This document shows, in pieces, positions 60,605 to 64,000 of a DNA stretch of 64,000 nt. Position 1 is the first letter of the stretch. Each line of letters begins with the position of its first letter. The notes beneath the pieces were generated by a model that was not told where the DNA came from, did not search any database, and worked only from the letters and a program-made list of their open reading frames with translations. Both the position numbers and the translations under genes were made by a program. The DNA is from Hordeum vulgare subsp. vulgare (taxonomy: Eukaryota; Streptophyta; Magnoliopsida; Poales; Poaceae), in NCBI RefSeq assembly GCF_904849725.1, contig NC_058524.1, positions 504,912,263-504,976,262 on the forward strand, in the 5' to 3' direction.

Positions 60605-61361
60605 AAGCCTTAAGTAAAAAATCCTATCATTGTTGCCACGGTGAAACAGATGGAGAAGAAATGGATCTAATATTTTGAGGAGTCATTCTTAACAAGTTGT
60701 TTGCCGGTGATATTTGATCCGAGGCACAAATATAAATATGTTGAGTTTCGATTGACTACAGCTTTTGATGATGGCGCCGAGAAATACCTTACCATGGTAA
60801 AGAATGCGATGAAGATCCTATTTATCGAATATGCATCTGAATTTGAAAAAACTTCTAATGAAGGTGATGAGCTTGCAGAGGAGGATGAGGAGGACAATCC
60901 TCATGGTTGGGATAACCATTTGAGATTGAAAATATCCCACAACTCAAATGAGCTACAATGATATCTTGAAGAAGACTTGTTTCCTCGCCGACAAAAGTTG
61001 GATATCTTGAAGCGTTGGGAAATCCACTCCCCAAAGTATCTAGTGCTTGCGGCTATAGCGCGAGACATATTGACAATGTCCGCATCTACAGTGCCTCTAC
61101 AGGCTGCATTCAACAACGCTGGAAGGATCATCACTGACCATAGAAGTAGTTTGAGCCCGAGTATCCTTGAGATGTTGATGTGCCTTGAGGATTGGCTTCG
61201 ATCATACGGTAATATATTTTTAATTATTTTTCCATACTTTATTTAATATTGTCCCTGTTGAATGGTTCATTTTGAATGCCTCCAATATTCCAGATCGCCA
61301 AAAGGCGGAACCAACAGTCGGAGACCATGGTGGTGATCAAGATGATGCTGGAACCACCTAG
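60605..61361 (+). pseudogene. hAT transposase C-terminal part, copy B
   Basis: Same as 21313-22069, with the TGA at 60959-60961, an intron at 61209-61293 and a final TAG at 61359-61361. The dimerisation domain is kept (AIARDILTMSASTVPLQAAF and LEDWLRS). The stops are shared with copy A, so the fragment was already inactive before duplication. Confidence 0.82.
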
Positions 61362-62669
61362 GTAATTCTTGTGCAGCAACATTTTTCCATGCTGCCTTAA
61401 ATTCTCATGTACTGGGTTAACTTTTGAAGTTTGAGCATGAGCCAGAAGCTCTTCAATGAACTCGCAATGCTTTAAATTCTACAAAAATGATTCGTCTATT
61501 AATGTATTCTGCAGTTATGATCTTCTTAGCTCTGGTTGTTGATTTTCTTGTTTTTTAGAAGTTTGATTTGCTTTTGTGTTGCGGGGTTTGTCATACTTGA
61601 TCTTTCTTTGGAATAGCGCTACCGTCCACGCGACTAAAGCATTCAAAACAGGAAGAAAGGAATGTCTCATGTGAGCGTGTGAGCCATGTCCCGAGCAAAA
61701 AATCATCAAAATTTTCTAGCATTTGTAATGTTCATTTTCAAAGGAAATGATGCTATGATGTGGTTATATGTATGTAGTGAAGAAAACGTGTTAATTCCTT
61801 TGTTGCATGTAGCATACATGTACGTGATTATGGAGGTTAGAGATTTTATGTGAATTTTTTTGTTACATACTGTATAAGATTTTTAAATGAGATCCACTTA
61901 ATCCCACTTATCCCATTAGACTTTTACTGGGATATCCACCACTTACTAGCAAACAGTGGTGCGATGAAATGGATTTGAGGTGGGACACCCATCTACAGTC
62001 CCATATGCAGTCTGAGATTTAGAACGTGAACTCTTGTATGCATTGCTGAGTTTTCTTTATTTATGTGCTTTGTTGAGATTCACGTGTTTGGTATTGTTTC
62101 TTTCTGTAGTCACTATACCTATCTCTTTTTTTAATAAAAGTGTCACATCAGTTTTTCTTTATTTATATAATATACTTAGCACCGGTATAAAGTGATGCAT
62201 TGAAAAAGACCTCATTGCGCTCGTATTTGGTCCGCGCAGCTGCGTTTTTCTAGCACTTAGGAATAGTTAGTGACTTAGCTATTTTGCCAAGATAATAAAA
62301 TCCGACATGATGATGCAGAAAAAATTTGCACGCGATCCGAGTGCCGAGCTGGGGCCGCTCCCAAGTTCGGCTCGCCTTCGACGCCTAAATTTCGTGATTG
62401 AATGAACATTGATCAATGAGTAATGCTAGACTTACGTATGTTTACGGACTGAGCTGATTTGGCTATGTTTGATTGGATTAAGGTGGAGGATTAGGCCACC
62501 CACCCTGAAAATTAGGGAGGAGGGAGGCAGTATTAGATTAAGGAAAAAAGAAAGTAAGTACGTAAGATTTCATAGACTTATACGTTAGTCTAGCATTATT
62601 GTTGATTAATTTCCGACAAGGCCGAGCATTCAACCGTATACCGTATAGAGCGATACTCCTACACCGTAT
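61362..62669. other. Intergenic sequence, copy B
   Basis: Matches 22070-23411. No gene recognised. The PP2C gene that follows in copy A is absent here; the tandem array begins instead. Confidence 0.5.
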
Positions 62670-64000
62670 TCTGGGTGGGGCTTACCTGAGGCCGCTTGTA
62701 AACTGCACCATCTTCGAGGTATTCTCTTGGTATTGAGAGGGAACGTGTCACGTTTGTGAAGGAAGTGTTGGTCATGTTGCTCCGTTGGCATCGAAACTCC
62801 TCGTGCTCTCAGAGGAGGCCATCGAATGACACGTGTCAGGCCCGTGCATTTTTCTGACCCGGCTACAATATTTGAGACATTTATTGCACTTCTAGGGTTT
62901 CAGTGTCGGAAACTGCATATCTGCAAGGCGACACATGAAATCATGCCCAGAAGAAGCATGGAAAATCCTATGTGATGTATTTGTGACATGGGTATGCCTT
63001 GTGCAGGCGTGGAAGGGGCAGCCCCAGCCATCGGGGGTACGAAATCACTTTGGTGACATGCCTCATCAAACCGTTTGAAGCCTCGGAAAATGGTACGATG
63101 CCAGAAATCCTCAGGATCAGGCACGACTTCATCACATGCCCCTTGAAGGGTGTCGTAAAAGTTTGGACGTGGTTTGGGTGGGCCTTATCCGAGGCCACTT
63201 GTAAACTCCACCGTCTTCGAGGTAGTCTCTTGGTATTGAGAGGGAACGTTTCACGTTTGTGAAGGAAGTGTTGGTCATGTTACTCCGTTGGAATCGAAAC
63301 TCCTTGTGCTCTCAGAGGAGGCCGTCGAATGACACCTGTCAGGCCCGTGCATTTTCTGACCCGACTACAATATTTGAGACATTTATTGCAATTCTAGGGT
63401 TTCACTGTCGGAAATTGCAGATTGGCAAGGCGACACATGAAATCATGCCCATAAGAAGCATGGAAAATCCTATGTGATGTATTTGTGACATGGGTATGCC
63501 TTGTGCAGGCGTGGGAGGGGCAGCCCCAGCCATCGGGGGACGAAATTACTTTGGTGACATGCCTCATCAAACCGTTTGAAGCCTCGGAAAATGGTACGAT
63601 GCCATAAATCCTCAGGATCAGGCACGACGTCATCACATGCCCCTTGTAGGGTGTCGTAAAAGTTTGGACGCGGTCTGGGTGGGCCTTACCCGAGGCCGCT
63701 TGTAAAGTGCAACATCTTCGAGGTAGTCTCTTGGTATCGAGAGGGAACGTGTCACGTTTGTGAAGGAAGTGTTGGTCATGTTGCTCCGTTGGCATCGAAA
63801 CTCCTCGTGCTCTCAGAGGAGGCCATCGAATGACACGTGTCAGGCCCGTGCATTTTTCTGACCCGACTACAATATTTGAGACATTTATTGCAATTCTAGG
63901 GTTTCAGTGTCGGAAATTGCAGATCTGCAAGGCGACACATGAAATCATGCCCAGAAGAAGCATGGAAAATCCTATGTGATGTATTTGTGGCATGGGTATG
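62670..64000. repeat. Tandem array of about 502-bp units
   Basis: Units start at 62670, 63173 and 63674 (periods 503 and 501); the third is cut by the window end. Each unit contains the phrases CTTGTAAACT, TCTCAGAGGAGGCC, ACAATATTTGAGACATTTAT and GTGATGTATTTGTG. Units are about 93-96 percent alike by eye. Frames in it overlap on both strands and repeat with the unit, so none is supported as a gene. I do not recognise the family. Confidence 0.88.

Larger units (their letters stand above)
43758..62669 (+). repeat. Segmental duplication, copy B
   Basis: Colinear with 1-23411. It lacks the Sukkula-like solo LTR, a 45-bp block near 46527, a 35-bp block near 59860 and a 23-bp block near 62655. It keeps a 580-bp stretch (57625-58204) lost in copy A. 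It ends exactly where a tandem array begins (62670). Confidence 0.93.

Noticed and set aside
62900..63795. Frames on both strands in the right-end array
   Set aside because: They repeat with the 502-bp unit and overlap antisense; no protein similarity seen.
62670..64000. CRISPR-like array
   Set aside because: Units of about 500 bp with no repeat-spacer pattern, in plant nuclear DNA.

Overview
The window looks like nuclear DNA from a Triticeae grass (wheat, barley, rye or Aegilops lineage). It is dense with nested retrotransposons of types I recognise from that tribe: BARE/Angela-like Copia LTRs beginning TGTTGGAAATATGCCC, Gypsy LTRs beginning TGATACGTCT, an Athila-type tRNA-Asp primer site, and a roughly 4.9 kb solo LTR whose end matches what I remember of the barley Sukkula LTR. 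I see only one clearly intact host gene, a single-exon PP2C-type phosphatase at 23678-24640. I see no tRNA, rRNA, CRISPR or operon-like structure.

The dominant architecture is a large direct duplication. Copy A (1-23411) and copy B (43758-62669) are colinear at roughly 96-97 percent by eye. Each copy carries, in order: the 3' end of a Copia element with its 3' LTR; a truncated Gypsy LTR; a degenerate LTR-like host sequence; a non-autonomous Athila-like element on the minus strand (3916-13658 and 47633-57371) inserted in that host; the rest of the host; a plastid-like insertion; and the C-terminal part of a hAT transposase gene. Copy A alone carries the Sukkula-like solo LTR (15102-20028); copy B keeps the empty site. 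Copy A has lost about 580 bp that copy B keeps (57625-58204). After 62669 copy B runs directly into a tandem array of about 502-bp units that continues to the window end.

Between the copies lie the PP2C gene, a frameshifted gene fragment (about 25400-26162), a possible non-autonomous DNA transposon (about 26797-27957), and a 17.4 kb Copia element (28391-45799, plus strand). The gag-pol of that element is broken by three stops and a frameshift. A second, related but inverted Copia element (30616-39129) is inserted in its leader, with a perfect 5-bp target duplication (GTGAT).

Order of events that fits the sequence: the Athila-like element inserted into the host LTR (TSD ACTAG); the segment was duplicated, possibly by unequal recombination between Copia elements; the copies then diverged separately (different stops in the Athila reading frames, the Sukkula-like insertion and two templated repair scars in copy A). 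The nested Copia insertion cannot be ordered against the duplication from this window alone. I found no convincing new multi-gene system. The most notable items are the duplication and its breakpoints, the short-template repair scars, the plastid/hAT junction, and a complete env-position ORF kept in an element that lacks reverse transcriptase and integrase.
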